DNA from: Scortum barcoo
Taxonomy: Eukaryota > Chordata > Actinopteri > Centrarchiformes > Terapontidae
DNA length: 64,000 nt
Direction of reading: 5' to 3'
NCBI GenBank assembly: GCA_023238725.1
Contig: CM041531.1
Location: forward strand, 7,105,113-7,169,112
In this document: positions 61,801-64,000 of the stretch, piece by piece
Numbering within the stretch: the stretch's first letter is position 1
Layout of the letters: each line of letters begins with the position of its first letter
Translations under genes and position numbers: made by a program
The notes under the pieces: model-generated
Told to the model about the DNA's origin: nothing
The model's database searches: none
The model's input: the letters and a program-made list of their open reading frames with translations, nothing else

Positions 61801-62809
61801 CATTACAAATTCATGATCGGTTGAGTGGTTAAATCTCTGGCACGAGACGCCGCGAAGCTGCAACCTGGAAGTCTCCTTTCGCCTCTCATCCAATTACAAG
61901 TCAGCCCCTTCCTCCAGCACAACCAGCTACACAACTTACATCCTGTTTGTTAATGCATTTCAACGTGGCTTGCTCTTACTGACATTTACTGCTGAGATTT
62001 TGTGGTAAATCACTGCAAATAGGTCGATGACTTGGTCCACATATATCCAGATATCCACAGGAGTAAGAAACCCGGACTCCACCACACATAACGGCTAAAT
62101 AAAGATGCCAAGAGACACGGCCACTGACTGCTTGGTTGGTGTTAAAGTGTTTCAGGGTAGATTTTCACATTAAGCCTGATCCGTGAGGATTTAACACAAA
62201 ACTGTGTTATGCGTGCGTGTGTGTGTTTTCAGACCCACTATATCTGGTATTAAGTGTCTCTCAGGCAGCTTCTAACATGTGGCGGGGTTTTTCCCAAAAT
62301 AAACCACAGTTTCGCCCCAAAGTCTGCCTCAGCGGGAAAACTGCCACGGCCGGTCGAGGAGCCGAGTCGCTCAGAGAGCACTAGTGGTCAGCTTTAAAGA
62401 GGTTCCTGCTGCCTGCACTCAGCGCCACACGTGGAAGCCTGAAGGGCCCAAATAGTCATTTCGACTTGTTTGTGTCACGTTCAATCACGCTGATGAGGAG
62501 GAGGTGGCCCATCAGTTAAACGCAGGGCTTTATAAAACAAGAAGTTAAATGTACGGCCTCGGAAAACAAGAGCAGGTTCTGCGTTTGTGGCTCTGAATCA
62601 GAATGAGGTTTGTCTGTGTTAATACAGAGAAATGAAATAGAAATGAATATAGATGCATCTATAAAAAAAAAAGTCTAAACACAAATATGCTCAGTGGGAC
62701 TGCATGAGGTTTGTTTACCTCTAATATTGATTGAATGAACGGATCCCTCAAAAAATCAAAGGCTGATTCTCAAGCTTAATAAGAGCCGGTCTTGAGTTTG
62801 TCATATTTG
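58831..62809. other. Non-coding DNA upstream of lingo1, nothing recognised
   Basis: GT run at 58941-58955 and T run at 60157-60167. No coding potential was recognised. The nearer part may hold lingo1 promoter sequence, but no TATA box or other site could be supported. Confidence 0.45.
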
Positions 62810-63242
62810 GCTTCCCCTACTCCATCATTACCACCACTAAAAACCTCGTCGAGCCACTTGCCAAAAGATATCTGGGGTAATCTTTGACTCAATCTTAGCT
62901 TTGATAAGCAAATTAATTCAGCAGTTAGAATAGGTGCGGATAACAGCTAACATCTTTAACCCTGCAGATAAAGGATCTTGTCTTGATTTCCTGCCGCCTT
63001 GGCGACCGCGTCTACCCCTTATTGGCTATCAGCTGGTCTTCGCTGTCCCATCTGCACCTAATTATTCAAAATGCTGCTGCAAAAGGTTCCTACTGGCACT
63101 GAAAAGAGACCGTTTCTTTCTTTGTGTACTGGGCTCTCTTTGCCAGCTCCAAGTGCATGAAAATATGAAGTTTAAGATCTTGCTGTTTGTTTTTAAGGCA
63201 CCAAATAGGGCTTTGTCTTACTGGATAACTAAAATCTCTTAA
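62810..63242 (+). mobile_element. Decayed LINE reverse transcriptase end (CR1/L2-like)
   Basis: Frame 62934-63242 and its upstream neighbours resemble the conserved end of fish CR1/L2-group LINE polymerases. The pattern is a leucine-rich segment, then MKFKILLFVFKAPNRALSYW near the end, in place of the usual FKILLLVFKALN-type motif. Upstream text (GGGTAATCTTTGACTCAATC) corresponds to the GV-FDS segment. Several substitutions and shifts make it a dead remnant. Confidence 0.5.
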
Positions 63243-64000
63243 CTTGTCGACTCTTCTCAAGATCTTTGGTCTTTTAAAGCTGCTGTTTGCCTCTTGTCCA
63301 CCCATTCACACTCACACTGACGTTAGCCAGCTGCCGTACGAGGTGCTGGCCTGACTTTCGGGTATAATTTGGGGTTTAACGTGGGTTTCAGTTTCTTATT
63401 GAGGAAGAGTTGGAGATCAGTACAAGACAGAGGTTCAAAGCAAACAGAGCATACAAATAATCACAGATCTACCATCTCTATATAAATCAGGCATCCCACC
63501 TTACAGTCATTACACACTCAAACTCACAACAAAAAACTTTTTGTAGATCTGTGGCTGATTTGTGTTTTAATGGCACTGGTATGCTAGCACACAGTAGACT
63601 TCGTGATTCCAGGTCAAATCCAAAAACTGATTGCGGTTTACATGAATAATAAAGTCACGTTTTCACGGCAGATGTGAACAGGCTGGCTAATTGGTGCAAA
63701 TCCTGGAGAAAAAAAAAGCACGTATGAACAAAATGTCTGGCGAAGACAATCACTCCCATCAACACTTGCAGAGCTGCAAAGTAGGTGAGCAGCGGTGGTA
63801 TGAGCCAGAAAGAGGGAGGTAGTAATCTGTGAGAAATGTTTGTCAGAGGGATCTTTCACACCAGGAAAAAGACAAACTTACTTTCAGTTTAGTTTCTTTT
63901 GTTGTTTTGAAAGATTTAAAAAAAAAAAAAAAAACCCACAAGGACAGCTCTCACAGGACTTTGTCAGTATTCGGGTAAAGCAAATGTTAAACACCAGTGG
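63243..64000. other. Non-coding DNA at the window end
   Basis: A-rich run at 63918-63934. No gene or repeat end recognised. Confidence 0.5.

Noticed and set aside
61830..61900. tRNA or tRNA-derived SINE
   Set aside because: GGTTGAGTGGTTAAATCTCT looked tRNA-like, but no cloverleaf or B box could be laid out.
1..64000. CRISPR arrays, bacterial operons, rRNA genes
   Set aside because: None seen. The window is vertebrate nuclear DNA.

Overview
The window looks like ray-finned fish (teleost) nuclear DNA. It is AT-rich, nearly gene-free and full of microsatellites. It carries teleost-type repeats: L2/CR1-group LINE fragments with a TGATTC tail and hAT-type non-autonomous elements starting with GGGCTGCAAC. 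It also holds one clearly recognisable vertebrate gene, a LINGO1 orthologue on the minus strand. The species cannot be named from what is visible.

Layout: 1-8805 is non-coding apart from a possible small exon (1324-1391) and a hAT-type element (7214-8220). From 8810 to 25877 lies one complete, very large endogenous retrovirus on the plus strand, about 17.07 kb. It has two 1.5-kb LTRs, a 4-bp target duplication (ACAG), a primer binding site starting TGGCGCCC and a polypurine tract. Internal order: arginine-rich leader ORF with a strong splice donor; gag (including a macro-domain-like stretch); protease; reverse transcriptase; RNase H; integrase; about 2.4 kb of unknown accessory ORFs; env; an intact 227-residue multi-pass membrane ORF; a spliced zinc-finger-like/acidic accessory region; 3' LTR. 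The RT thumb region, the absence of CCHC knuckles, the Lys-type primer site and the downstream accessory genes suggest a spuma-like (class III) or related deep fish lineage. This placement is an inference.

25882-44500 is non-coding and holds old repeats: a dispersed repeat, a probable decayed hAT piece, an L2 LINE end, an element with GACTTAGGC inverted repeats, a long TA microsatellite and a GGGCTGCAAC element. The coding exon of lingo1 is at 44612-46472 (minus), with a single 1-nt frame break near 45581. A likely 5' exon with a consensus splice donor lies about 12 kb upstream (58375 to about 58830), which would make 46473-58374 its intron. A decayed LINE lies at about 62810-63240.

The most interesting points are: (1) the size and accessory gene content of the retrovirus; (2) a macro-domain-like stretch inside its gag region; (3) an intact multi-pass membrane protein gene behind env; (4) LTRs that differ only by small indels while almost every retroviral frame is broken by indels. 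Together with the single-base break in lingo1, point 4 suggests that many 'mutations' here may be sequence errors and that the element is very young.
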